From the IMG/VR virus record IMGVR_UViG_3300030329_003758, positions 1 to 60,424 of that record: DNA of 60,424 bases. One strand, 5' to 3'. Position numbers and translations under genes: made by a program. The notes beneath the pieces are model-generated. The model was not told the DNA's origin, did no database searches, and saw nothing but the letters and a program-made list of their open reading frames with translations. How positions within the stretch are numbered: the first letter of the stretch is position 1; every line of letters starts with the position of its first letter. Of this stretch, positions 24,650 through 33,484 are shown in pieces. The stretch is from a virus.

Positions 24650-26875
24650 CTAAGCTTGTGGCGCGATGTTGATTAGCTGGCCTTTTTTAGGCTCACCCTT
24701 CGGAATTGGGATGCCTACATAAACATCAAGCTTCTTGCCGCTGATGCGTGCAGTGCGAATGGCTACCCCATCCACGTCACGAACAGCGAGACGAAGAATG
24801 GTTTCACTGCGTAGGTCTACTCTACCTTTACGTTGGCACCACTCACGGTAGGCACCATACAAAGTCTCACAGGGCACAGCTCTAGCTGCCGCTGAGTCAG
24901 AGATCTTAAAGTAGGCAGGAGGGGGCGGGTAGTCTGCCAGAATAGAGGTGACTCCACTCTGTAGTACATCGAACACGAAAGCATCCACACTACTCATGCT
25001 TGCGTTTTGTAGTTCAGACTTAATCGAAGAGTTGTAGGGTCTAGAGATTAGATCCCAATCAACAGTCATGTTCTTTAGTTCGTCTGCGAACGCCTGAACC
25101 TCAGCATAAAAAGTCGGTGCAAACTTAGAGGTCTTTGGATCAAAGCATTCTTTAAGCATGTTCCGATAAGTCTTGGATGCTTTCTCTGGTGCCAAGATAG
25201 TAAACCGTCTGTCGTCTGCCTCTACAAGGAAGGGACGACGATGGTTACTAGTCATCCACCATGTCATTCGATTGACCACAGTAGTACGGGCAGCGTAGGG
25301 CGCGGAGCAGTGGATGCGGTCGTCAGTAACAGAAGCTTTAATCTCAGAGATTACATCTACTGCATTCTTCTCGATGCCTACCTCATCTGCTAGCACCAAT
25401 AGGCTGGTGACATAGTGTGAGTTGAAGTTGTCCCGCAGTGCTCTGTTGCTAACTACTACAGCATTACCCTTACCGATAATCTCTGCGAGTAGTCTTCCAT
25501 ACAAACTCTTACCGATACCCTGTTGAGGTGACAGCACAAGCACAGCTACCATAGACCGGCGCTCTGGATTCTGGATCAAAGATGCTGACCAATGGAGCAG
25601 CCACTTCTTTGCGTTGGAATCTCCAGCACACAGCAGGTCAAGAATCTTTTCTATCCGAGCCCACGGGCCAGCTACTGGTAACAGGTCAGGCCACCCATAG
25701 AGATTCAGCATTGGAATCTCATTTCTATTTACAATGGGATCCTTGGAGGGCTGGCAATCAAACCCGTATACCTGCCTTGATATGATGTGGTCAATCAGTG
25801 CAGAAGCGTGGTGTTTGTTGCACCCCTTCGGTAGCAATCCAATGAGGTGATCCTGTAGGGTTTCCTTTCGCATGGGTAGAGAGATCTGCCATGCTCCGTC
25901 AGCATGTCGGTAGAAGACACCCTGCAGTGCGTTGTATGCCAGTCGTACCTCGGCATACTCAAGGATTGTTTGGGGTACTTCACCTAGTCTTGCCTCTCTA
26001 TCTTCAACGCTACGAGAAGAGAATCCACCTGACTTGCCTTGGGATAGCCAGAACTGATTTCCCTCATGGTCGTGGCGCTCACTAGTACATTGTAAAAAAC
26101 ATCTACCATCTTTGGTGACCCGAACGAAAGCGCTACCCGGAGATGCATCCTTCTGGAATGGGCAAGCACACTTGTACTTACCAGCACCACGGGCAAGCAC
26201 ATCGGATACCGGAGTAGCACCACCTGAGTCCAGGACTACAGTTAGATCAAGCTTAAGCTCTGGCTTGTTAGAGCTACTCTTCTTTGCTGCACCAGCAGTA
26301 GTAGGAGCTTGACTAATCTTATCCGAGTTCAACAGTCGGCCATCCCATTTGGTGTAGCAGGTGTACTCTTCGCCATCACAATGAGCGGGCAAAGCATAAT
26401 GCCTGGAGATGTTCCGCGCTTGTCTATCGACACCTGCATCATAACCTACAAGCCTCAATCCATTCTCCCATGCAGCCGAATATTCCTTGGGCAAGAGGGG
26501 TCGGGAGAGGAAGAGGATTACTCTGTATCGGGGCTCACTAGAACGGTGGCTCCATGTAGTATGTATAGCATATGCAACCCCAAATTGGCCGAGCCGGACT
26601 GCAATTTTTTCTGGTGGCTCAGTAGTGTGATCAAAGTCATAGACTAGAGCTGTGACTCGCTGGACATTAGAGTTACCACGCTTATCGCCGGGGTCATAGA
26701 TTGCTGGTGACCAACAGGGCAGTTGCTTCTTTGGGAAGGTCGGGTCACGTATCGGAGGGTGAGAAAATATCTTATCCAGATCTACTTGCGATTTGACAGT
26801 AGCAGCCTTAGGTACTACGCTAGTCATACCGGGGAAGAGCGCAATCTCCCACGGTAGCACATGGTTAGTGTTCAT
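24650..26875 (-). CDS. Primase-helicase: AEP-like primase, zinc motif and SF3-like helicase (741 aa)
   Basis: Residues about 70-180 resemble an archaeo-eukaryotic-type primase: DFDH (80-83), then THTTWSH-like residues around 105-110 and RYRVI. A zinc motif with C236, C238, C259, C263 and nearby H268/H270 follows. The C-terminal half is a D5/DUF5906-type helicase with Walker A SPQQGIGKS (449-457) and Walker B LLVLADEV (D497, E498). It should lay primers and unwind the fork. The start has GGAG seven bases upstream. A hairpin lies in its leader. Confidence 0.85.
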   Translation of the reverse strand: MNTNHVLPWEIALFPGMTSVVPKAATVKSQVDLDKIFSHPPIRDPTFPKKQLPCWSPAIYDPGDKRGNSNVQRVTALVYDFDHTTEPPEKIAVRLGQFGVAYAIHTTWSHRSSEPRYRVILFLSRPLLPKEYSAAWENGLRLVGYDAGVDRQARNISRHYALPAHCDGEEYTCYTKWDGRLLNSDKISQAPTTAGAAKKSSSNKPELKLDLTVVLDSGGATPVSDVLARGAGKYKCACPFQKDASPGSAFVRVTKDGRCFLQCTSERHDHEGNQFWLSQGKSGGFSSRSVEDREARLGEVPQTILEYAEVRLAYNALQGVFYRHADGAWQISLPMRKETLQDHLIGLLPKGCNKHHASALIDHIISRQVYGFDCQPSKDPIVNRNEIPMLNLYGWPDLLPVAGPWARIEKILDLLCAGDSNAKKWLLHWSASLIQNPERRSMVAVLVLSPQQGIGKSLYGRLLAEIIGKGNAVVVSNRALRDNFNSHYVTSLLVLADEVGIEKNAVDVISEIKASVTDDRIHCSAPYAARTTVVNRMTWWMTSNHRRPFLVEADDRRFTILAPEKASKTYRNMLKECFDPKTSKFAPTFYAEVQAFADELKNMTVDWDLISRPYNSSIKSELQNASMSSVDAFVFDVLQSGVTSILADYPPPPAYFKISDSAAARAVPCETLYGAYREWCQRKGRVDLRSETILRLAVRDVDGVAIRTARISGKKLDVYVGIPIPKGEPKKGQLINIAPQA

Positions 26876-26891
26876 TATCTACTCCGCGAGT

Positions 26892-26923
26892 CCCCGACTG
26901 TACCATCCAACCGGCAGTCGGGG
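26892..26923 (-). other. Hairpin in the primase-helicase leader
   Basis: Nine-base perfect stem CCCCGACTG (26892-26900) with CAGTCGGGG (26915-26923), ending about 16 bases before the primase ATG. No T-run follows in the leftward direction. It could modulate translation or mRNA processing between the small genes and the primase. Confidence 0.55.
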
Positions 26924-26937
26924 GCTTCCTTTTGGTG

Positions 26938-27222
26938 TTAACTATTCTGGACTTTCTTAGACCTCAGTGGTGTGTCATCCGTCAGGACATTGGAAAGTCC
27001 CTCTGAAATAAGAAACTCCACAGTTGAGTTCAATGTGACGTAACGACTGGGAAAGGCAGACTGCAAGTGCTTTGCGAGATTCTCTACTGCATCCCAAGTA
27101 GCCTGGGGTAGTCGCAAAGGCTTACGGAAGCGCTCCCGCGCACTCTTCTGTGTAGCATCAAGGTTCGGAAACTCTTGTGCTCTCATAAGAGCTGCCATCT
27201 TTGGGATTTTATTATCACTCAT
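26938..27222 (-). CDS. Hypothetical small protein, possible DNA-binding (94 aa)
   Basis: I use the ATG at 27222 (MSDNKIPKM), which overlaps the upstream stop as ATGA. The sequence has a basic N-terminal part and a central region RLPQATWDAVENLAKHLQ followed by YVTLNSTVEFLI, a pattern compatible with a ribbon-helix-helix-like regulator. No firm family. It lies between the first gene of unit C and the primase, so may regulate or assist replication. Confidence 0.6.
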   Translation of the reverse strand: MSDNKIPKMAALMRAQEFPNLDATQKSARERFRKPLRLPQATWDAVENLAKHLQSAFPSRYVTLNSTVEFLISEGLSNVLTDDTPLRSKKVQNS

Positions 27223-27581
27223 ACAGCCTCCGAGTCTCTTAGCCAAAGAAGGGGGCGACTCGATCCCCGTCTGTATTGTCTTCGCACAAACCCAGAAGCA
27301 GTAAGGATCTTTGCTGCAAAGATCTTAACCTTATGGGGTGAGAACACTGGTTGATCACCGAAAGCATCATCAATGAGATCATCCATTGTAAATGCTCCGA
27401 GAGAATTGGAAAGTTTATCCGCTGCGCAAAGAATGCCGACAGCAGACATGCCTTCAACATCTTCTTTACCTGCAGCGATGATTAGACGCAGGCCATACTC
27501 GATGGCCTCTCTTCGGTCGACACCTAATACAGACGCAGCCTGATCTGAGAGGCGTCCGAGGTCTTCATTACTCAAGCTCAT
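27219..27581 (-). CDS. Hypothetical protein, first gene of unit C, probably leaderless (120 aa)
   Basis: Start set at the ATG at 27581 (MSLSNEDLGRL); a GTG at 27587 falls right at the promoter -10 edge. The -10 TACTAT ends six bases before the ATG, so transcription would begin at or next to the start codon and no Shine-Dalgarno is present. The protein is mixed alpha/beta with a basic end (RRQYRRGSSRPLLWLR). Two winged-helix-like segments are conceivable. Function unknown; it may be an early regulator. Confidence 0.6.
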   Translation of the reverse strand: MSLSNEDLGRLSDQAASVLGVDRREAIEYGLRLIIAAGKEDVEGMSAVGILCAADKLSNSLGAFTMDDLIDDAFGDQPVFSPHKVKIFAAKILTASGFVRRQYRRGSSRPLLWLRDSEAV

Positions 27582-27587
27582 GACCAC

Positions 27588-27616
27588 ATAGTATCAGGTA
27601 AAAATAGTGGTGTCAA
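27588..27616 (-). promoter_or_regulatory. Sigma-70 promoter for unit C (replication genes)
   Basis: TTGACA (27611-27616), 17 bases, then TGA and TACTAT (27588-27593), an extended -10. The upstream context GCTTGACACCACT matches the unit D promoter exactly. The start codon of the first gene begins six bases after the -10. Confidence 0.8.
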
Positions 27617-28004
27617 GCTATAAAGTGTGGCACCACACTGCTCACTTAGTGCTCCTCTGGGGGGGCAAGGAAGTTATTAGTACAAAGGCATGTTGGGAGA
27701 GGTTGCGTAACCACCTGAAATCACTGGGAGAATCAGAACTACTCTTGTCTAATAAGTCAGTAGTACTCCTATATGAGGGGGGGTATATACCTACCTACCT
27801 CTACTCTCTATAGGTGGTAGGTATTTTATTATGGAGGGTACTATTCGCTGGTTTTTGCTCCCTGACCCGATTGTTCGCTAAGTGCCTAATATAGCAGCAT
27901 TATCCCCCTGTCTAATCATGTCAAATCAGATGGCTGGTGACTCGTTAGCCGCAGACACGGGTTTTTTGGTCCTGAGGGTGAATTCAGGGACCAAGATTAA
28001 AAGA

Positions 28005-28034
28005 TTGGACAGCCCGAACGCGCTTTGCTATCTT
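28005..28034 (+). promoter_or_regulatory. Rightward promoter for the lone 28114-28572 gene
   Basis: TTGGAC (28005-28010), 18 bases, then TGC and TATCTT (28029-28034), an extended -10. It would give a leader of about 75 bases containing a CCCTT/AAGGG hairpin and a CGGG/CCCG hairpin before a GAGG ribosome site. Confidence 0.45.
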
Positions 28035-28113
28035 CTAACTACCCTTTCATCTAAGGGCAGGTATCCCGGGATTAACCTGGGCGGGCGAAGTCCCGTAAGA
28101 GTGAGGATTCACG

Positions 28114-28572
28114 ATGCCACATATCAAACCACGTTATCTCAATGGGCAGCGCGGCACAGGCCACCATGCTTCTTTTGACGGAATCGCAGACCATGCGCTG
28201 GCAGCAAACGATATTGTTATTGCTACTGGGTACGATGGAGATCGAATCAAGTGGTCAAAAGCAGATGCAAATACGACCCGTAGATATTCCGGTGTGATGG
28301 GTATTGCCGATCATGCTGCTCCTGCTGCTGGTGATCGAGTCCGTGTTGTTTCCCACAAGCTTGTCACTGGCGTAGATACAGATGCATCTGGTGGTGTCGG
28401 ATCTGTAGTTTACCTTAGCAATGACGCAGGAGAATGGTCTGTTAGTGCTGGAACGCGAGAAGTTTGCGTTGGTACTGTTGTTGCTGACCACGCCACTACA
28501 GGTGCAGTGCTACTCGCACCAGCACATGTTGCTTGTGCTTATGATGCTGATGGTGACGTAGAAGTCGCCTAA
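28114..28572 (+). CDS. Decoration/DUF2190-like protein, isolated rightward gene (152 aa)
   Basis: The sequence alternates short strands and small residues (DIVIATGYDGDRIKWS, GVMGIADHAAPAAGDRVRVVSHKLV, AVLLAPAHVA), like DUF2190-type head decoration or head-fibre trimer proteins and like the 49796 gene product beside the capsid gene. It is the only rightward gene inside the leftward block, has its own promoter and is closed by a strong bidirectional terminator, so it behaves as a moron-type cargo. It probably decorates capsids or is displayed at low copy. Confidence 0.65.
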   Translation: MPHIKPRYLNGQRGTGHHASFDGIADHALAANDIVIATGYDGDRIKWSKADANTTRRYSGVMGIADHAAPAAGDRVRVVSHKLVTGVDTDASGGVGSVVYLSNDAGEWSVSAGTREVCVGTVVADHATTGAVLLAPAHVACAYDADGDVEVA

Positions 28573-28684
28573 AAAGGGCGTTACAGAGCACACGAGCTAA
28601 GACCTATCATCCTGTGGATGGGGCTGCGGATACACGCTGCGCCAATAAAACGGGGCTCCGATACGGGATTAGTACACATAAGAA

Positions 28685-28723
28685 AACCCCCACCGGAAAT
28701 GAATCCGATGGGGGTTCTTTTTT
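28685..28723. terminator. Strong bidirectional terminator
   Basis: Stem of about 13 bases (AACCCCCACCGGA with TCCGATGGGGGTT, one mismatch), a six-base loop, then T6 rightward and a short T-run leftward. It separates the lone rightward gene from the end of the leftward MoxR/VWA module. Confidence 0.9.
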
Positions 28724-28760
28724 AGGCTTGTTTTTAGATCAGGTCATGCCTGACAAAAAC

Positions 28761-29633
28761 TCACGCAACACTACCAAGCCTACTAAGGGCAGTAAGGACA
28801 CGAGCAGACTTGAGATCTTTGGTCGAGTCTTTCAGGTTCGTAAGAGTCTTGTTGAAGATAGACTCATAGTGTTGAACCTTAGCCTGTAGATCTGCTGCAG
28901 CATCATTCTGCGTAGTCTTACCTCTCTTAGTCTTAGCCTTACTAAGACGCTCACGGATCTGGCCCATTTCAGACTCAACATTCTGGGCAAGCCAGTCCAT
29001 TGCCATGTTCACCAGATTATCATCCATCAAAGTACGCGGACCATAGATCTTGTTTCGTCGACTTGGAGAAGCACCCTCTACAACAGATACAACCTTATCC
29101 CAAAGGGCCAATGAGTCTTGTGGAACCCAATAGATTCCACCCGTCTCACGTAGACAGATACCATTGGCTTCTCTCGAAACAATGGCCTTCAGTGAACGTG
29201 CAACATTATCACGGGGTACTTTGTCCAACTCACGCCAGAACAAGTCACGGACAGAGTGAGCATGGGTTGGATCTGGGATCAAGTCTCCAGTATCTGGATC
29301 CATGAAGGAAATACCATCACCAGGACCAACATCCAGCTCAACACTGAATAGTTTGTTGTAGTCCAAACCTGACTTGTTTTCTCCCGAGCTAATCTCTTGT
29401 ACAACCTGGAAACCCTTACGCGGAGATTCCAGCTTACGTACCAGACAACGCCTTGAACCATAGACTTCAACAAGAGCAGACTTGAGACTCATAAGAACAG
29501 ATTGCTCTGCAGGTATGTACTGAGCCAAGTCAAGATTCTCAAAGCCTTCTTCTAGAGCTTTAAACTCAGAGTCATTTCCAAGTGACCAGAAGACGATTCG
29601 ACCGTTGACACCAAATGTAGTTTGCTTGTTCAT
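28761..29633 (-). CDS. Unknown protein of the MoxR/VWA module (290 aa)
   Basis: Start at 29633 (MNKQTTFGVN), preceded by the module's purine-rich leader with AAAGGAAAG; an upstream TTG at 29732 would be in frame but has poor spacing. The protein is soluble, with a helical charged C-terminus ending VLTALSRLGSVA. A similar VLQALSRLG occurs in the 420-residue module protein. I do not recognise the family. As last gene of the unit it is probably a client, substrate or effector of the ATPase/VWA pair. Confidence 0.7.
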   Translation of the reverse strand: MNKQTTFGVNGRIVFWSLGNDSEFKALEEGFENLDLAQYIPAEQSVLMSLKSALVEVYGSRRCLVRKLESPRKGFQVVQEISSGENKSGLDYNKLFSVELDVGPGDGISFMDPDTGDLIPDPTHAHSVRDLFWRELDKVPRDNVARSLKAIVSREANGICLRETGGIYWVPQDSLALWDKVVSVVEGASPSRRNKIYGPRTLMDDNLVNMAMDWLAQNVESEMGQIRERLSKAKTKRGKTTQNDAAADLQAKVQHYESIFNKTLTNLKDSTKDLKSARVLTALSRLGSVA

Positions 29634-29728
29634 TTTACTTTTCTTTCCTTTCTTTTGTTTTGATACAGAACAGGATTGTTTGTACCCATCGACCCACCGG
29701 GCAGAACCCGATGGATCGAAAGTTACCG

Positions 29729-31195
29729 TCAATCCTCCACTCGAACGGTTCGCATCCAGTCTGGGGTATCTTCATCTACCCAACGACCAACAAGGCAACA
29801 GATGATACGAACATTTCGTGGAGCCTTCTCAGGCCAATCAGTCCAACCGTCAGTAAAGACAACAATGATATCAGGGCAAGGCCGCTGTTCCATAGTAGCC
29901 TTGATACCAACCCTCATGTCAGTACCTCCACCACCTTCTACCTTTAGGTCAGAGATCCTAGTTAGTTTGGACACTCCATAGGACACAGAATCACAACAGC
30001 AGTATGTGATCTTTGCCATGGGATCGATGGTTCGCATGATCCCTTGCGCCTCACTACCTGCAGCTCGAAGCTCTTCTCCTGACATAGAACCAGACGTATC
30101 AAACACCATTGCAATGTCAGGTACAGGTTCAACATCACCGGGCAAGATACAGTCTGGCATTTCCCTACGTGACCTAACCCTATAGCTCTTGTCATATTGA
30201 CCACGAGCCCATGTGTCGCAGTTTCTAAACATAGACATGAAGGTACGCTTCCAGTTGATCTTAGGTGGAGTGAGTAGTTGTTCCAATAGAATCAACATTC
30301 CAGCCGGGGCATCACCCCTTTGCTTTTCAGTAAGAGACTTAGCTTTGATTGCAATCTTCTGTCGGATGACTTCCTGGTCTTCAGGCAAAGTACCAACACC
30401 AGATTCATCTGGAGGTGGAAGCTCATACCCACGTTCTTGTCCATCCACACCAGACCCACAGTCACCATTGGCAACACCGGGGCTGTTAGACGATCCCTTA
30501 CCAGAAGATCCATCATTAGAAGAGTCTTCAGATCCACCTGAATCAGATTCGCCTTGATCTGAATCGTCAGATTGTTCAGAACTATCACCCGGAAGGGTTG
30601 AATCGGACTCTTCTTCACTTTTCAATCCGGGTTCACCTTCTGGACCTGACTTATCTTCTTCTTCTTCCTGCTCATCACGCTGTTCTTTCCAGTAGCGTGC
30701 ATACCATTCCATGGTCTTACCCGTAGGAACATCCATCCATACGCCTTCAACCTCAAGCTGATACCTCCATCCATGATTGGCATTACACCAGACTGGGAGG
30801 ATCCCTCCAGCGATCCCATCCAATAGTTCAATCAGCTTGGGTTCATCATTGATCTCCATATCAGCAAAGATATTGCCTAACCGTGGAGATAATCCCAATG
30901 CTGCCATACGTTCCATGTGTCGCATGAGTGGATGCAATGCTTCATGGGCAACAACTCCAGCTCTTTGTCTAGTGGTAAGGGTAGCCCACCATGTTGGGTT
31001 GATGTAGACACGACAGTACTTGTCGACACCAGCAGTACCTGCTTTAGGTTCGACAATGAAGTCAAGTGCTCCGATTATATCGAACCACCAGTCGAATGTA
31101 TGGATAGCAAGTAGTCTCGCTGAGCGAGTGCTTTCCAAGCATTGCGCAGCAAGTAGCTTTACTTCTTCTTCTGGGGCTATGTGTTGAGTCTGCAT
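29729..31195 (-). CDS. VWA-domain metallopeptidase-like protein, DUF2201 type (488 aa)
   Basis: The N-terminal domain has HEALH (84-88) followed by NIFADMEIND (108-117), the HExxH plus N..D..N pattern of DUF2201 putative zinc metallopeptidases. A long acidic Ser/Gly linker (about 172-262) follows. The C-terminal VWA domain has a full MIDAS: DTSGS (366-370), GGGGTD (T425) and TDG (D449). VWA proteins of this kind work with a MoxR AAA+ ATPase, and one is encoded upstream in the same unit. Its leader matches the other module genes. Likely a metal-dependent assembly, chaperone or protease factor. Confidence 0.85.
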   Translation of the reverse strand: MQTQHIAPEEEVKLLAAQCLESTRSARLLAIHTFDWWFDIIGALDFIVEPKAGTAGVDKYCRVYINPTWWATLTTRQRAGVVAHEALHPLMRHMERMAALGLSPRLGNIFADMEINDEPKLIELLDGIAGGILPVWCNANHGWRYQLEVEGVWMDVPTGKTMEWYARYWKEQRDEQEEEEDKSGPEGEPGLKSEEESDSTLPGDSSEQSDDSDQGESDSGGSEDSSNDGSSGKGSSNSPGVANGDCGSGVDGQERGYELPPPDESGVGTLPEDQEVIRQKIAIKAKSLTEKQRGDAPAGMLILLEQLLTPPKINWKRTFMSMFRNCDTWARGQYDKSYRVRSRREMPDCILPGDVEPVPDIAMVFDTSGSMSGEELRAAGSEAQGIMRTIDPMAKITYCCCDSVSYGVSKLTRISDLKVEGGGGTDMRVGIKATMEQRPCPDIIVVFTDGWTDWPEKAPRNVRIICCLVGRWVDEDTPDWMRTVRVED

Positions 31196-31225
31196 TTGAG
31201 TTTCCTTTTTGGTTTGTTGGTTTGT

Positions 31226-32488
31226 TTAGTGTTGAATACGGAAAATGTTGGTGAGGTTCCATCCATCTTGGATGGTGGTTTCTGTAGAGTCACCAAGAAA
31301 CAGCTCTACTTGTTTCCTGGTTACTTGACGCTTACGGGGACGCCATGAGTAGTTCACTGCCACTGGCCCACGCTTACAGTCAGCAAAGAAAAGCTTATCT
31401 GTACTATTCCAAGCCAGAACACGAGTAGGTCTGTTGGAGTAGGCCATTTCAAGTAGCTGCATCCAACTTTCTTGTAGTGTGCTACCCAGCTTTACCAGTT
31501 CATTCCATTCATTGATGGCTTCATCACACATGTTGAAATCAAACCAAGTTAGAACATCCTTTTCTGGGGCTGTCGCTTCACTACCTACTTGACCTCGACT
31601 CTTTGGGTCCGCTGCAAGTATTATTGAGCGTCTCCCATGGTATCCCTCTTCATCAGTCTGAGCCCATAGAAGTCGGGTTCTTAGATAGAGACGAACCCAG
31701 ACACGCGGATGCATTGTTCCGAACCCACCGCCCCAACACTCAGCACGCCAGAGAAGACTTCTCCATGTCTCGTAGCATTCATGCAATACAGAATGGTATC
31801 GATCCTCAATAGTTGTGTTGGTGTATGCATTGTTCCAGATTGAAGTGTCACGTATGTAGTCCAGATCATGAGGTCTGAAACCATAGCCAGTAGCCAACTT
31901 AGCCATTGAACCCCTGGCAACCACTACACGTTGAATCCAACCTGGAAGCTTTGCCTTTTCAGAATCACTTAGATTCCTTAGACCATTCCGTGGGTTCTCC
32001 ATAGCTTTGTTATAGAGACGCTTGATCTCAGCACACCTATGCTCAGATTTATTTGCATTGGTTCGATGGCTGTTTCCACCACCAAGCCTACTCAAAGCCT
32101 GGAGTACTTGGGTTTTCTTTTCATCGTCATTATCAATGTCATGGGCATGGAGAATCATCTCACCACTGGGCAAGATGGAGATCTCATGGTGTGCTCCATT
32201 GCACTTACAACGACTGTTCTCATATCCATCAACAAACCCAAGCTTGTTGAAGGCAACCATGTCCTTCTTCTTCCCACCTGGATTAGCTACAGATACATAG
32301 TTGTTAGTAGTCGTAGCAATGTGGGAAGCAATCCCATCGAATGACCTAATCTTATATGTATCTCTAATATTAGAGTCAGCCATTAGGATCTTAGCAAAGT
32401 ACTTTCTATCGATAGCTCCTGGTCTTTCAATAGTATCTATCTTTGCCATTTCATACTTCTTTCGATTTGCGATTTGTCTTTTGTTCAT
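31226..32488 (-). CDS. Unknown protein of the MoxR/VWA module (420 aa)
   Basis: Start 32488 with a shortened form of the module leader (AAAAGGTAAACTCAAATG). No recognised domain. Visible traits: an N-terminal basic stretch, a CKCNGAHHE cluster near residue 95 that could bind metal, the VLQALSRLG motif near residue 130, and a Trp/Arg-rich C-terminal half (RSLLWRAECWGGGF, RVWVRLYLRTRLLW). It has no signal or TM segment. Retained between ATPase and VWA genes, it is probably a specific partner. Confidence 0.7.
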   Translation of the reverse strand: MNKRQIANRKKYEMAKIDTIERPGAIDRKYFAKILMADSNIRDTYKIRSFDGIASHIATTTNNYVSVANPGGKKKDMVAFNKLGFVDGYENSRCKCNGAHHEISILPSGEMILHAHDIDNDDEKKTQVLQALSRLGGGNSHRTNANKSEHRCAEIKRLYNKAMENPRNGLRNLSDSEKAKLPGWIQRVVVARGSMAKLATGYGFRPHDLDYIRDTSIWNNAYTNTTIEDRYHSVLHECYETWRSLLWRAECWGGGFGTMHPRVWVRLYLRTRLLWAQTDEEGYHGRRSIILAADPKSRGQVGSEATAPEKDVLTWFDFNMCDEAINEWNELVKLGSTLQESWMQLLEMAYSNRPTRVLAWNSTDKLFFADCKRGPVAVNYSWRPRKRQVTRKQVELFLGDSTETTIQDGWNLTNIFRIQH

Positions 32489-32501
32489 TTGAGTTTACCT
32501 T

Positions 32502-32579
32502 TTAGATTAGTGTGAATAGGATTTTGTAGAAGTAGTAAGTACCAGCGATGATGATGTAGATGTTTAGAACGTCAATCAT
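32502..32579 (-). CDS. 25-residue single-TM micropeptide of the MoxR/VWA module
   Basis: Encoded from the ATG at 32579, which overlaps the stop of the 301-residue gene as TAATG, to a TAA at 32502, just before the next gene's ribosome site. The peptide begins MIDVLNIYIIIAG and is almost entirely hydrophobic with a Lys near the C-terminus, a typical single membrane helix. Stop-start overlap and exact filling of the gap between two genes argue that it is translated. It could anchor the module to the membrane. It is shorter than usual gene-calling limits. Confidence 0.6.
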   Translation of the reverse strand: MIDVLNIYIIIAGTYYFYKILFTLI

Positions 32580-33484
32580 TATCTGCCCCTGCCAAACACA
32601 CTTATTCGAGGCAAGTACTCAATGGTTCCATCACGATAAAGCCTTACCAGTAGGTCACCATGTGAGAGTGTGTCGAATGTTCCTGATTGGACAAAGTAGA
32701 TGTAGTCGGAATCCTCCAAAGTGTCGGCTTCAGTCCAAAGGGCACCACGCTTTTCACATAGTGGGATTGCTTCTCTTATTTCTTCCCAATGACCCCTAGC
32801 GTAATCTCCATTGACGCCAGAAACGTATCTTCTGTTTTTACGAGTGGGCCATTCATCACCTTCAAACCAGTTCATGATTTGGAGATACGCAGCAGCTCGT
32901 TCAGGATGCATTCGAGTACGAGCATTAGATGGTCTACTGAACAGTGAGTCAAACTGTGATTCAGGGTTTGAAAACTTCTTTAGTTTGTTCTGTAGGATCC
33001 AACCAAGTCTCATAGATTGTGACTGGTATTCATATATTGGACAGTCTGGTGACTTTCCTTTCAACATCCAAGAGTCTTGGTCTTGTTTCTTCCAAACTTC
33101 TGCACTCTCTTTACAGACAGACAAATGATCACAACCTGAAAAGTTGTTCTCACGACGGAAGCTCTCACGTTCTTTCTTCACTGCATATGCAGATCTAATA
33201 AACTCTTTGAGTGCTTCAGGTAGGATACCTCTTGGGTGAGTATATACAACACCATCGAACTGCCAGACTGCTCTTTTGAGAGCACCATAAAACTCCTCTT
33301 TGATTACTTTGCATCTACCTTCATTACATTCAACACGCTCACCATCGACAAGCTTGTATGTATGGATACGATTGTTCTCCACGCTGATATAGTGCTTCTT
33401 TTTACCTTTCACATTTCTGTTGTAGTGACTGTATTGAGGGCTACACATTGTAGTAGCTTTAATCTTGATATCTTTGGGGTTCAT
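32579..33484 (-). CDS. Unknown protein of the MoxR/VWA module (301 aa)
   Basis: Start 33484, directly after the stop of the 56-residue gene (TAAATG) and behind the module leader (AGAAGGAAAGTAAATG). No recognised domain. It is Lys/Arg-rich at the N-terminus, Cys-containing in the middle (CDHLSVC, CPIYEY) and ends VFGRGR. It has no membrane segment. Position between the ATPase and VWA genes suggests a dedicated adaptor or substrate. Confidence 0.7.
   Translation of the reverse strand: MNPKDIKIKATTMCSPQYSHYNRNVKGKKKHYISVENNRIHTYKLVDGERVECNEGRCKVIKEEFYGALKRAVWQFDGVVYTHPRGILPEALKEFIRSAYAVKKERESFRRENNFSGCDHLSVCKESAEVWKKQDQDSWMLKGKSPDCPIYEYQSQSMRLGWILQNKLKKFSNPESQFDSLFSRPSNARTRMHPERAAAYLQIMNWFEGDEWPTRKNRRYVSGVNGDYARGHWEEIREAIPLCEKRGALWTEADTLEDSDYIYFVQSGTFDTLSHGDLLVRLYRDGTIEYLPRISVFGRGR

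Larger units (their letters stand above)
27588..28113. other. 526-base divergent control region between unit C and the lone rightward gene
   Basis: No credible gene. It holds the unit C promoter, an ACCTGAAATCACTG element (27713-27726) and a TTCGCTAAGTGCCT element (27874-27887) that both recur near 35 kb, an imperfect hairpin ATACCTACC.../...GGTAGGTAT (27787-27824) followed by TTTT, a TTGGTCCTGA/TCAGGGACCAA hairpin (near 27967-27993) and a rightward promoter (28005-28034). Confidence 0.7.

Noticed and set aside
29634-29732. 33-residue N-terminal extension from TTG (29732) and a 19-residue frame ending ATGA before the 290-residue gene
   Set aside because: TTG has poor ribosome-site spacing, whereas the ATG at 29633 has the module leader. 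The 19-residue frame has weak initiation context and no supporting feature.
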